Source: Rubellicoccus peritrichatus (lineage in GTDB: Bacteria > Verrucomicrobiota > Verrucomicrobiia > Opitutales > Cerasicoccaceae). From it: DNA of 64,000 nt. The notes under the pieces were generated by a model. The model was not told where the DNA came from. It was given only the letters and a program-made list of their open reading frames with translations, and did no database searches. Each line of letters starts with the position of its first letter. Position 1 is the stretch's first letter. The translations under genes and the position numbers were made by a program. This document shows, one piece after another, positions 7,669 to 17,000 of this stretch. The stretch covers positions 4,831,001 through 4,895,000 of the forward strand of contig NZ_CP136920.1 of assembly GCF_033100135.1 (NCBI RefSeq), read 5' to 3'.

Positions 7669-8625
7669 CTACTGCAGGATATTTCCGAGCACTTCGGAAT
7701 TGCCCGTTGACTGATTACTGAACCAGCGAGAACCATCTTCAGTCCGAGTCAGGAAGAAGTACCAGGTGCCGTTGCCGGAACGGAATGTAAAAGGATAAGT
7801 TCCGTCGCCTGTCCACCAGAAATCCGCGGTTTCGACATCAAAATACCACATGCTGGTGCCATCGTCGCCAATCGGATAGATCCAGCCGAGATCATTGTGG
7901 AAATGCCAACGCTCAGTATCTGCAATCGGGAAATAGAAACCGAACCAACTCGAAAAACGCGCTCCTCCACCGACATCCGTCCCGGAAAGCAAACCGTCCA
8001 GACTGAAGGTTGTTCCACCACCGCCGGAACCTCCTCCATTATCTCCACCCGAGCCGCTACCGCCACCGGAACCACCGCCGCCAGCAACAGTGAATGGGGC
8101 AAGCCCTGCAGAGGCTGGATTGGAGCCACCTGACGGTACTGTGAGAGCATCTGTGGTTAAGAAAGAAAGACTGACAGATGCTCCATCACTGGGCACGACC
8201 CAAGGTGCACTACCGTCAGTTTCTTGTCCTACAGCGACGTCATAGCGCCCATAAGTCGCCCCTGTTCCAGGGCTGTCGGCACCTTGACTTAAAGTTGGAA
8301 ACCAAAACAAAGCAATCGGATCACCAGTAGAGATAGCTCCACTCAAATCTGTGATTGAGATAGTCTGCGCAAAAACACCCGCCACTTGATTCGTCGATAA
8401 ATCACTAAGAAAAATAACCTGATCATCACCACTAACAAATGCATCTGCCGTCGGATTTGAAACAGTAGCATCAGAGGTCGATACGACTACCATAACCAAG
8501 CCCGAAACAGGCATCGCAGCCCCATTGGCAGTCTTGAGCTGGTCAGCGGTAAAACTTAACGTCACTGACGCAGATGCGCTTAATGCAGTGATACAATAGA
8601 AAAACACATGGACGAATAAACGCAT
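7669..8625 (-). CDS. Secreted protein: N-domain, Gly/Ser linker, Trp-rich C-terminal module (paralog 1)
   Basis: A 318-residue protein with a signal peptide (FVHVFFYCITALSASA). Residues about 20-165 form a beta-rich domain with ALFWFPTL and APWVVPSDGAS landmarks, shared with the next two upstream genes. A linker of GGGGSGGGSGSGG type follows, then a module of about 110 residues very rich in Trp, Phe and Tyr: WFGFYFP, LGWIYPIG, MWYFDVET, FWWTGDGTYPFTF, WYFFLT, RWFSNQ. The aromatic spacing suggests three related strands or repeats, as in carbohydrate-binding or choline-binding-type modules, but I cannot name a family with confidence. The module is nearly identical at the DNA level to that of the gene at 8762-9691, whereas the N-domains have diverged. 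Function unknown; surface location is inferred. Confidence 0.75.
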   Translation of the reverse strand: MRLFVHVFFYCITALSASASVTLSFTADQLKTANGAAMPVSGLVMVVVSTSDATVSNPTADAFVSGDDQVIFLSDLSTNQVAGVFAQTISITDLSGAISTGDPIALFWFPTLSQGADSPGTGATYGRYDVAVGQETDGSAPWVVPSDGASVSLSFLTTDALTVPSGGSNPASAGLAPFTVAGGGGSGGGSGSGGDNGGGSGGGGTTFSLDGLLSGTDVGGGARFSSWFGFYFPIADTERWHFHNDLGWIYPIGDDGTSMWYFDVETADFWWTGDGTYPFTFRSGNGTWYFFLTRTEDGSRWFSNQSTGNSEVLGNILQ

Positions 8626-8761
8626 AATTGAATCCTGGGTATAGAGTAGATCTTAAGCGGTTTTCTCACTTATGAGACATTTCGCTCAAAATTTATTCCA
8701 AATGGGTCAGTGCGCTCTGCACCTCAGTTGCAAGCACATCGTGACTGCGGAAACTCCTTCC

Positions 8762-9691
8762 TTACTGAAGAATGTTTCCGAGCACTTCGGAATTGCCTGT
8801 TGACTGATTGCTGAACCAGCGGGAACCATCTTCGGTCCGGGTCAGGAAGAAGTACCAGGTGCCGTTGCCGGAACGGAACGTGAAAGGATAAGTTCCGTCA
8901 CCCGTCCACCAGAAGTCCCCAGTTTCGATATCCCAATACCACATACTGGTGCCATCATCGCCAATAAGGTATATCCAGCCGAGATCATTGTGGAAATTCC
9001 AACGCTCGGTATCACTGATCGGGAAATAAAAGCCAAACCAACTCGAAAAACGTGCTCCTCCACCGACATCAATACCGGAAAGCAATCCGTCTAGACTGAA
9101 GGTTGTTCCGCCACCACCGGAACCACCTCCATTGCCTCCACCCGATCCATTGCCACCACCAGAACCACCGTCACCACCAGCGACAGTCAATGAAGCACGG
9201 CCGCCAGGTGCAGAACTACCAACAAGGGAACCTCCATCTGCAGGGATCACCCATGGATTTGAGCCATCTGATGCTCTAGTTACTCCATAAGGATCACCGG
9301 CTGATAGATTCCTGACTGAGGATGAATGATTTGGAAACCAAACAATATAAAAAGAGTCACCAGTGTCTACAGCTGTGCTATTAACATTTACGGAACTGAA
9401 CTCGACAACAGCACTCCCAAAGGCATCTGAAGTCTGTAGAAACGCAGCGATATAATCATCCGTTCCATCGAAAAAATCACTAGTCGTAATGGTCCCCAAT
9501 GAAGGTTCAACACCATCCCCATTGGTATCGATCACCAAAATAGCTAATCTACCAACCGCAACGCTACCTCCAGTAGTATCCTGTAAAGAATCACCTGAGC
9601 CACCAGCAGTTCCAGACAAACTTACATTAACCGCAGAGGCAAAAGCTAAACTTGATAAGGAAGTCAAACAACTGAGGATAGATAACTTCAT
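8762..9691 (-). CDS. Secreted protein: N-domain, Gly/Ser linker, Trp-rich C-terminal module (paralog 2)
   Basis: A 309-residue paralog of the gene downstream. The signal peptide ends near LAFASA. The N-domain (SGTAGGSGDSLQDT, YIVWFPNHSS, NPWVIPADGGSL) is closest to that of the PEP-CTERM protein at 9858-10454. After a GGSGGGNGSGG linker it has the same Trp-rich module as paralog 1, ending in the identical STGNSEVLGNILQ. It is the second of three leftward genes with the same N-domain; the gaps of about 135-165 bases could hold separate promoters. Function unknown. The protein may display or anchor the N-domain by a different route than PEP-CTERM sorting. Confidence 0.75.
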   Translation of the reverse strand: MKLSILSCLTSLSSLAFASAVNVSLSGTAGGSGDSLQDTTGGSVAVGRLAILVIDTNGDGVEPSLGTITTSDFFDGTDDYIAAFLQTSDAFGSAVVEFSSVNVNSTAVDTGDSFYIVWFPNHSSSVRNLSAGDPYGVTRASDGSNPWVIPADGGSLVGSSAPGGRASLTVAGGDGGSGGGNGSGGGNGGGSGGGGTTFSLDGLLSGIDVGGGARFSSWFGFYFPISDTERWNFHNDLGWIYLIGDDGTSMWYWDIETGDFWWTGDGTYPFTFRSGNGTWYFFLTRTEDGSRWFSNQSTGNSEVLGNILQ

Positions 9692-9791
9692 AATACGGTG
9701 GTTCTAAAGCTGAATCAAATAATGGTAGTAGGACCGATCTTAAGAGTCAAATACCATACATTTATTCCATAATTTAGGACCATAGGCCTCA

Positions 9792-9834
9792 TCTAAAAAA
9801 ACAAAAACCCGGACACTATATAAGCATCCGGGCT
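9792..9834 (-). terminator. Rho-independent terminator after the PEP-CTERM gene
   Basis: On the leftward strand, GCCCGGA and TCCGGG arms (9827-9832 and 9808-9813 on the plus strand) form a GC-rich stem, followed directly by a T-rich run (TTTTTGTTTTTTT). It lies 24 bases after the stop of the gene at 9858-10454, so that gene is probably terminated before paralog 2. Confidence 0.8.
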
Positions 9835-9857
9835 TAAATTAAAATCGAATTAAGCTG

Positions 9858-10454
9858 TTACTTTCTGAATCTGCGAAGCGCAATTACTCCGAGACCAAAC
9901 AGACCTGCAATAGCAGCGTAAGTTGATGGTTCAGGAACAACAGTTAAATTTGCATTTCCACCTGGAGCGGCATCACCAAGATTATTTCCTGTTGGAGGTA
10001 ATGTCCATGCCGTCGCTATTGTTCTAGTCGTAAGACCGTAGTCTTGGCCTGCTGTTAAGCTAGTCGCAGCAGTAGTAAGTCCCGGAAACCAAGCAACGTA
10101 ATATTGGTCACCTGTCATTAGATTAACACCATCATTGTCCACAGTCTCATCAAAATCGATGAAAGATGTACCGAAGACATCTGAAGATGACAGTTTAGCT
10201 ACCAAGAAATCATCATCACCACCTGAAAGAAATGTTCCTACGTTTAGTGTTACACCTGGCTGAAACGAAATACCATTGCCTGATGCATCAACCAGTAACA
10301 ATCCTAGAGTGGAGGCTGGAATTGGGGTTCCACCACTATCAAGAAGGCTATCTCCCGAACCTCCAGCACTACCAGAAATACCGACATTTACAGCGTTAAG
10401 TGTCACAGCACTTGCAGCAATTAATAAGGCAGATAGAATAGAACAACGTCTCAT
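9858..10454 (-). CDS. PEP-CTERM protein sharing the N-domain of paralogs 1 and 2
   Basis: A 198-residue exported protein. After a signal peptide (LSALLIAASAVTLNA) comes SGSAGGSGDSLLDSGG, almost the same as paralog 2, then YYVAWFPGL and a closing AWTLPPTG. The C-terminus is a full PEP-CTERM sorting signal: VPEPSTYAAI, a hydrophobic stretch, then ALRRFRK. Exosortase-type enzymes recognise such tails; no exosortase is in the window. It therefore carries the same N-domain as its neighbours but a different C-terminal end. A good terminator follows. The role is unknown, probably an envelope or exopolysaccharide-associated surface protein. Confidence 0.85.
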   Translation of the reverse strand: MRRCSILSALLIAASAVTLNAVNVGISGSAGGSGDSLLDSGGTPIPASTLGLLLVDASGNGISFQPGVTLNVGTFLSGGDDDFLVAKLSSSDVFGTSFIDFDETVDNDGVNLMTGDQYYVAWFPGLTTAATSLTAGQDYGLTTRTIATAWTLPPTGNNLGDAAPGGNANLTVVPEPSTYAAIAGLFGLGVIALRRFRK

Positions 10455-10536
10455 ATTTATAGTTAAGTCTGTAGTATATGCAATGGCTCCAATTAGGTCA
10501 CTAAGAGCAAGTTAAATAGTTAGAGCATAAAATTTT

Positions 10537-11634
10537 TTAGCTGTTGTCAAGATATGGTGCTTGAGCCATCCATATTTCAGACTCAGCCAAACCAGCTGCT
10601 TTTCTAATAACAAACCCCTGACCTGGTTGAAAGACTTCCACATCATCTTGTAACCCAGCACCCAAGTTGCCGATTTGATACCAACCTGCAGCGCCTTGAG
10701 AACCATCATGATAGAGATAGCTTGAGCCTAATGGTTTATTTATTCCGACGGTATCATTATCAAAGACGAACACCACATCAAGTGGATTGAAAACATCTGG
10801 ACTAGGAGTAAATGCAGGTGATGTCGCTAAGCCAGATTCTGCAAGAGTTGTAGCAACAGGAAAAGAGTTTGCGATAAAAACATCTTGCGATGACCCATCC
10901 TCAAGGCGTGAGACAATTGTAGCAAAGTTAGCCATTTGAACTGATCCTGCCAAAACCATTTCTACATCTGCACCAGAATTATTACGAACAACATAGTAAG
11001 CATCCGGAGGAAGTGGGAGATCATTCTGTAGACCATCACCTAAACTACCAACCTTATACCAACCTGCTGCACCCTGAGAGCCATCATGGTATAAGTAACT
11101 GCTATCAAAAGGCAAATTCACACCTGATGTACCGCTATTGGTAAAAAAGATAACACCATCAGGATTGAATACGTCTGACGAAACAATGAAACCTTCTCCA
11201 TCTGGAAAGAGTGTGTTTAATGTCCAAAATGGGATAACAGTAAAACCATCACCATCAACAATCCCTTGAGTCGCAAGATCACCATCACCAATGTCTTCCA
11301 CGGTAATTGAGTCCGTAGTGTTAGCTGTGACAGTGTAAAATAGACCTTCTCTGGTACCAGAAGTAAAAATTATATAATGAGGACTATCTGTAAACTGATT
11401 CGCAGCCCATCCAGGCGTGCCTGATGGAGTTATAGTAAACCCAGAAAGACCAGATGTCCCTACTACTCCAACAAATGCAGCTGAACTATGTAGTGGTGCG
11501 CTAATGGCAGTATCTGAGCCATCTTTAAAAGTATGCTTCTGTGCCCCGACCGGGTCGGTGGTTACGGCGGTGAGGAGTGGAGCGGCTAAGAGAAGAGATG
11601 CGGCTGTAACAGCTAACGTGGTTATTTTTTTCAT
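10537..11634 (-). CDS. Secreted protein with internal duplication, resembling family TIGR02597
   Basis: A 365-residue protein with a signal peptide (TLAVTAASLLLAAPLLTA). The segment SSYLYHDGSQGAAGWY occurs twice, about 125 residues apart, each followed by an LGxGLQxD stretch and preceded by NPDGVIFFTN or NPLDVVFVFDN, so the C-terminal two thirds is a tandem duplication. The N-part (LFYTVTANTTDSITVEDIGDGD, then FTVIPFWTLNTLFPDG) resembles residues near the C-terminus of the giant protein at 32183-44377 (GARFQIASGG, RIKIIRYRTIGEMF, THLYIYNN). From memory this fits the verrucomicrobial family TIGR02597, unverified. It starts the leftward cluster of secreted proteins. Function unknown. Confidence 0.75.
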   Translation of the reverse strand: MKKITTLAVTAASLLLAAPLLTAVTTDPVGAQKHTFKDGSDTAISAPLHSSAAFVGVVGTSGLSGFTITPSGTPGWAANQFTDSPHYIIFTSGTREGLFYTVTANTTDSITVEDIGDGDLATQGIVDGDGFTVIPFWTLNTLFPDGEGFIVSSDVFNPDGVIFFTNSGTSGVNLPFDSSYLYHDGSQGAAGWYKVGSLGDGLQNDLPLPPDAYYVVRNNSGADVEMVLAGSVQMANFATIVSRLEDGSSQDVFIANSFPVATTLAESGLATSPAFTPSPDVFNPLDVVFVFDNDTVGINKPLGSSYLYHDGSQGAAGWYQIGNLGAGLQDDVEVFQPGQGFVIRKAAGLAESEIWMAQAPYLDNS

Positions 11635-12012
11635 GACTAAAGTACTAATTTTTATACAAATTATAACTATTTCTTTTCTGAGGCAAACTTATTTTATCTA
11701 CGGTAGGATGACACAAGTGCGTAATTATTTCACTCCTGAGGAAGAAAAAAGACGAAAATTTCGGCAACGACAAGCATTTATATAACGATTTAGTAGGCAT
11801 TTACAAAAATGTGACAGTCCATTCAGGATTTGTTAATGAAAAATTAATGTATACAAGAGCTGGGCACCACGTTCAACTGTAAAACGGTTTTCACTGGTAG
11901 AGCTCGTATTGTACTGAGGTTCTGATGAAGCAAACCAAAGCACTTTAACTTGATATTTATGCTGTGCCGGAGCTTGACCTCGTCCATTGAGCGGGCAGTA
12001 TTCGCCGACTAG
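11635..12012. other. Gene-free stretch between divergent genes
   Basis: This 378-base stretch lies between the starts of the duplicated secreted protein (leftward) and PPK2 (rightward). It is AT-rich near 11640-11700. I see no convincing coding frame, RNA gene or strong hairpin. A short rightward frame running into 11785 is the antisense shadow of the leftward gene. It should contain the promoters for both neighbours, but none could be assigned. Confidence 0.5.
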
Positions 12013-12813
12013 ATGGACTGCTATTGCGTCGAACCGGGTAAAAGAATCAAGTTAAACGATTGGGATCCGCAGGATAAAGAGTTCTGCCCCGATGGCAAAG
12101 ACGAGGGAGTCAGGCGGCTCGAATCGCTTAAACAAAAGCTGTATGACCTCCAGGTCCGGTTTTTTGCGGAAAACAAGCGCAAGCTGCTCGTAGTCCTCCA
12201 GGGGATGGACACGGCAGGAAAGGATGGAACGATCCGCAATGTCTTTGGTGGGCTCGACCCGCAGGGCATCCGCGTGGCAACCTTTGGCAAGCCGAGCACC
12301 CGCGAACTAAAGCACGACTACCTCTGGCGCATCCACCGTCAGACACCGGCCAAGGGACAAATCGGCATCTTTAACCGAAGCCATTACGAAGATGTGCTCG
12401 CCGTCCGGGTCCGGCATCTCATGCCCAAGAGCGTCTGGAGCAAGCGTTTTGGCCACATCAACGACTTTGAGCGCATGCTGACCGATGAAGGCACGACCAT
12501 AATAAAGATTTTCCTTCACATCAGTTTTGAAGAACAACGCGAACGGCTGCTTTCACGCAAAAACACGCCCCGCAAGCAATGGAAGCTGATTCCGCAGGAC
12601 GTGGAAGACCGCAAGCTTTGGCCCAACTACACCGAAGCCTACGAAGACACTTTGAGTCAAACCAGCACCAGGCACGCCCCCTGGTGGGTTGTCCCAGCCG
12701 ACCGCAAGTGGTATCGCAATCTGCTTGTGGCGTCACTGGTCTGCGACGCACTCCAAAAGCTCGATCCGCAGTACCCCACGCCTGCATACGATATTTCGGC
12801 AATTGAAATTTAG
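12013..12813 (+). CDS. ppk2: PPK2-family polyphosphate kinase / polyphosphate:nucleotide phosphotransferase
   Basis: A 266-residue cytoplasmic P-loop kinase of about the usual PPK2 length. Walker A is LQGMDTAGKDGTIRN, Walker B lies in IGIFNRSHYEDVL, and the Arg-rich lid is SRKNTPRKQWKLIP. The family moves phosphate between polyphosphate and nucleotides; the short form with a GMDTAGKDG P-loop fits class I or III enzymes, which make ATP or ADP from polyphosphate. The start lacks an obvious ribosome-binding site. It is a single gene with hairpin copy D after it. Direction and nucleotide preference are not decided by the sequence. Confidence 0.92.
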   Translation: MDCYCVEPGKRIKLNDWDPQDKEFCPDGKDEGVRRLESLKQKLYDLQVRFFAENKRKLLVVLQGMDTAGKDGTIRNVFGGLDPQGIRVATFGKPSTRELKHDYLWRIHRQTPAKGQIGIFNRSHYEDVLAVRVRHLMPKSVWSKRFGHINDFERMLTDEGTTIIKIFLHISFEEQRERLLSRKNTPRKQWKLIPQDVEDRKLWPNYTEAYEDTLSQTSTRHAPWWVVPADRKWYRNLLVASLVCDALQKLDPQYPTPAYDISAIEI

Positions 12814-12853
12814 AGTCCTTCCGTAAAGTCCTGATTCATCTTTTACTTGGAGC

Positions 12854-12937
12854 CACAAAGATGCACGAAAAGGCACGAAAATGAATCAATGGTAAGCGTT
12901 GGATTAGTTTTTGTGAATCCTTGTGCCTTTTCGTGGC
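12854..12937. repeat. Intergenic hairpin element, CACGAAAAGGCAC class (copy D)
   Basis: GCCACAAAGATGCACGAAAA at the left is answered by TGTGCCTTTTCGTGGC at the right, with GCACGAAAAGGCAC (12863-12876) pairing with GTGCCTTTTCGTG. It lies between PPK2 and the aldo/keto reductase and overlaps the region just before the latter's start. It has the same design as copies A-C: two arms made of short CAC-purine words around a loop of tens of bases. Confidence 0.7.
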
Positions 12938-12956
12938 AAAAAAAGAACGTCTCCAC

Positions 12957-13925
12957 ATGAAAACCATCGATATCCCCAACACCGATCTCACTGTTTCGGA
13001 ATTCTGCTTTGGTACGATGCAGTTTGGCAACAAAGTCACCGGTCTTGCCATAGATGAGCTTTTCAATGCCTACCGAGACGCGGGTGGTAATTTTCTCGAT
13101 ACGGCCCACTGCTACAGTGTCTGGATCGATGGCCAGACCGATGGCGTGAGTGAACGCATCATTGGCGACTACCTCAGGCGGCACAATTCCCGCGACCAGT
13201 TTATTATCGCAACCAAGGGCGGGCATCCGCCAGTGGCCAACTACCGGCGCAATGACAACGGCTACCTCGCCCCTTATCGCGTCATGGCAGATATTGATGA
13301 CAGTCTCAGCCGGCTCGCCATCGATGAAATTGATCTCTATTGGCTGCATCGTGACGACCCTCGCCTGCCCGTGGGCGAAATCCTCGAAATGCTGGAAACC
13401 GAGCGGAAGCGAGGTCGGATTCGCTATTATGGTGGTAGCAATTGGACCAGTGAGCGGCTAGCAGAAGCAAAACAGTATGCGACAGCAAACAATATGACTG
13501 GCTTTGTTGCCAGCCAACCACGCTGGAATCTGGCCGCGACAACCGAGTTTTACAAAAAGGAAAAGCGACAGAACCCCGGCATCCTGCTCACTGCCAACAA
13601 TGGTGATGTGGCATGGCATACGGAAACTGGTCTGCCGATGATACCTTACACATCCACTGCCAATGGCTTTTTCGCAAGACGAGGTGAAGCGCCCAAGCAT
13701 TGGTGCACCCAGGAAGGGGTCGCCCGTTACCAGCGAGTCGAGAAGCTAAGCCAGGAGCTTAACGCTTCCCCCAATCAAATAGCCCTGGCCTGGTTACGGC
13801 ATCAAGCCTTTCCGGTTATCCCAATTCTCGGAACCTCAAAAGTCGAAAATCTCAAAGACGCCGTTGGGGCAGCAAATGTTTCACTCAGCACTGCCCAAGT
13901 CAACTGGCTGAGAGACGGTGATTAG
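12957..13925 (+). CDS. Aldo/keto reductase
   Basis: A 323-residue NAD(P)H-dependent (beta/alpha)8 oxidoreductase. The catalytic tetrad is visible: Asp48 and Tyr53 (GGNFLDTAHCYSVW), Lys in FIIATKGGHP and His in LYWLHRDDP. The C-terminal VIPILGTSKVENLKDAV binds the cofactor phosphate. I chose the ATG at 12957 (MKTIDIPNTDLTVSEFCFGT), because the frame upstream to 12921 runs through the hairpin repeat. The QTDGVSERIIGDYL segment is typical of sugar- or aldehyde-active AKRs in glycan-degrading bacteria. It stands alone before the convergent lyase gene. Substrate unknown. Confidence 0.9.
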   Translation: MKTIDIPNTDLTVSEFCFGTMQFGNKVTGLAIDELFNAYRDAGGNFLDTAHCYSVWIDGQTDGVSERIIGDYLRRHNSRDQFIIATKGGHPPVANYRRNDNGYLAPYRVMADIDDSLSRLAIDEIDLYWLHRDDPRLPVGEILEMLETERKRGRIRYYGGSNWTSERLAEAKQYATANNMTGFVASQPRWNLAATTEFYKKEKRQNPGILLTANNGDVAWHTETGLPMIPYTSTANGFFARRGEAPKHWCTQEGVARYQRVEKLSQELNASPNQIALAWLRHQAFPVIPILGTSKVENLKDAVGAANVSLSTAQVNWLRDGD

Positions 13926-14021
13926 AAGCCGCAATTATCCTACCAAACAAGAATTGGTCGCACGAAAATAAAGGCACCCGTTCACAGATCGTTTTTCAGC
14001 AATTAGCTTTCGCGACACAAA

Positions 14022-17000
14022 CTATCTTCGAGAAGTCGAACGAACAACATAGCGCTGTCCGCCATCTGAGTTCATAGACAACTCTGGACGGTCGACAGAC
14101 CTGCCATTTGACAATGCACGCACCTGATCCTCACTCAATGAATAATTGTACATAAGAATATTTTCGATTTCTCCGGTGAAGCTTGGCTCTTTTGAATTAT
14201 TCAAATTCTGGCCAAAGGTGATCACCTCGTAGAACTCCAATCCATACTCTTCGTGATATGACGGTACTTCCTTAATAAGCGCCCCATCCTGATAAAGCTT
14301 CAAGTCATAGCCATCATTAACTACCGCGATCTGATACCATCGATCTTCTTCAAGATTATTATCAGTGCGCAATGTCGCTCCAGTCGACCGCAGCCAAAAC
14401 GAATTATCCCAAACCGACAAAGAAACGGCATTGCGAGCATGGACATTTGTGCTGAAAATTGGCAGCCGTCCCTTGAGCGAGCCCGGAGGAAACTTGATTG
14501 AAAGAACAAGGCTAAAGCCTGTGTGAGGCTTTCCCTGAAACAAAGTGTGCGGAATTTGCATCTGGCTATCAGGACCAAATTGCCAAGGGCGTGACTTACC
14601 ATCAGACGCAACTGACGTTACGTTTTTCATCCGAGCGCCAATTCCATTCTCGTCAGAAACATGAGCCCATTTCTCGTCAGTTGATTGTATATTAGTGAGT
14701 GAAGCAGCATTCTTTTCACTCGCATGAAAATGTGCTTTCCGTCCCAGCCCATCGGCTTCAAACATGGCCTGAATTTCCCGACTGGATAAAGGATAATCAT
14801 GAATACGCAATTCATCGATTCGTGACCATAATCCATCGAGAACGTGAATAGCATCACCCTTATCCAGATCAGCAAGGGTTCCTTTCATCTCAACCTCGCG
14901 TATCAACTGACCATCAACATACAACTTAACCAAGTTTTGATCGAATGTCAGCGTCAAATGGTGCCACTTACCCGGATCAGGAATTTTGACACCCAGCATC
15001 TCCAACAAACGATAATTATTCACCACGTTCATGCAGATAGCATCACCGGTAAAGTGATTGTGCATACGAACATCTAAGTTATTATTCATCTCGCTACCAC
15101 CAATCGTGAAAAGACTATTAATACCAGTACGTCTCGGACCCTCCAGAAACGCGTAAGGAGCAACCCCTTTGCCCGTGTCGGGTGGAGCCGAATACCACAT
15201 TGAAAGTGTCATCCTGCTATCGACCGGGTTCAATACGGATCCAGGCAGCTCCATATAACCAAACGTAACCGGTGGCTGTGGCTCCCGATGATCCATCACG
15301 GTGAAAACTTCTCCCGGGAGCATATCGGGAACTGACACCGGATCCAGGCCAAGGCCATTAATTCCCGGCGTAACATGGGCACCACCAAACAGTTTACCGT
15401 GATTACCACGGCCAGACATATCCTGAACCAGATTATCACGAACGGAATCAAAGGACCAGTGGCCGATTATCTGTCCGCCTTCGACGACTTGCACCGGCTC
15501 CTCATAATCTACACCAAAGGCAAGAACCTGGTCTCGATACTCACCTCGCTCACGTTTCAGGACAAATGTCGTTCGTCCTATTTCATCATGGCCGAATGAA
15601 AAGAAGTCAACCTGGTCACGCCATCGCACTTCCAGGCGAGAACCGTCTTCATGCCAGATTGTTTGCGGCATCTCAGTACGGCTTCCATAAGGGAAAAAAA
15701 GCAGTTTAAAGTCCGGCTGTTGATCGCGCCCAGGGACCATAAACCAATGCTCTGTATCACCAAACTGCGACAGATATCCCGGCCAATTCAAAGCAGGTTC
15801 ATAGCGAAAGCGCTTATGGAACTTTCCGGGACCTTCCTGCATTTGCAGAGCTCGAACCAACAATCCACTGTCTTTGGCATATTGAGGTCTATTGTTATTA
15901 TCTGGCAATCGTTCTACCAGGCGAGTATCGGCGACGTAAGGGTAACCAGTTTGGTTTTTAAATGCCCAAGTCTGAATCGACGCGTTCTCGGGCACTGACC
16001 AACTCCAGTCAAAGGCTGATGTTTCTTTAGTCTTCAAATCATCAAGTACGATCACATAAGGATGTTTCCCACGTATCACGCCCTCAGTCCGTGTCCAATT
16101 GATGCTTCTCCCGGAAAAAGTATCTCCCTCGAAATCTGTTTGAATGAAGCTAGCCAATGCACTGTTCACTCCTTCAATAACATTTGGTTTCACTCCTTCG
16201 ACCCATTCACCATCAACACGTATGGCTTTGCCTGTCAGATCCAGTTCACCAGCACGCCAGTCAGGATCGAAATCAAAACTCATGGGCATGCTCAAAACCG
16301 ATAGCACTTCAGTATTCCAATTAATTGGCTCAGCCTTTTTCATCGCAACATCATTGAAGGCGGTATGCATGCCTGCTTTTTCAGATGCATCGCCCATCAG
16401 AACCAGGACTGAATCGGAAAAATCACCAAACTCAAAAAGCGGTTCTCCTTCACGCAGTACTCGAATAGCAGTACGCCCATCATTCTGTCTGGCAAAGTGG
16501 ATAATATCATTTTTCTCCCCTTGCTCAACGAGCAAGGCACTATTTGCAGAATCCCACTTCACATCAGGCAAACCATCACTGACTCGATAAGGATAGATGA
16601 CCGTATAGGCATTCAGTGTATCACCTTCGAAAGGGATACGCAGACGATTGCAATGCAGGCGAGCGTTCTTACGCTCATGAATCCCGTAGCCTCCAAGCAA
16701 ATCGACTGATGGCAATTCTGGCGAAACATTTGCTTGCGGGCGGAATGTCTGCACCAATAAACGACGATCGCCTTCGCGCTCTTTTAGAATGGCCCAATCT
16801 CGACCGCTTTCCTCAAGCTCAATATCCAATGGAATTTGCAAAAACCACTCGTAGAGATGTGACTTATTATCCTTTTTTGCATCATCAATAATAAGCAAGT
16901 AAGGGTTAGCTCCGCGAATCAAACCTGAAGAACGAAACACATACTCCACGGGAACATGTGAGCGCATATAACGGGATTTATCACCTGCCTTGTCACCGGG

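Noticed and set aside
7669-10454. Choline-binding or cell-wall-anchored proteins of the Gram-positive type
   Set aside because: The Trp-rich module only resembles such repeats in aromatic content; the choline-binding GWxxxxGxWYY pattern is not present and the genome context is Gram-negative.
11417-11785. Rightward gene upstream of PPK2
   Set aside because: Most of it is antisense to the well-supported secreted protein at 10537-11634, and it has no protein features.
12921-12956. Upstream extension of the aldo/keto reductase frame
   Set aside because: These codons run through hairpin copy D and do not resemble the family N-terminus; the ATG at 12957 fits better.
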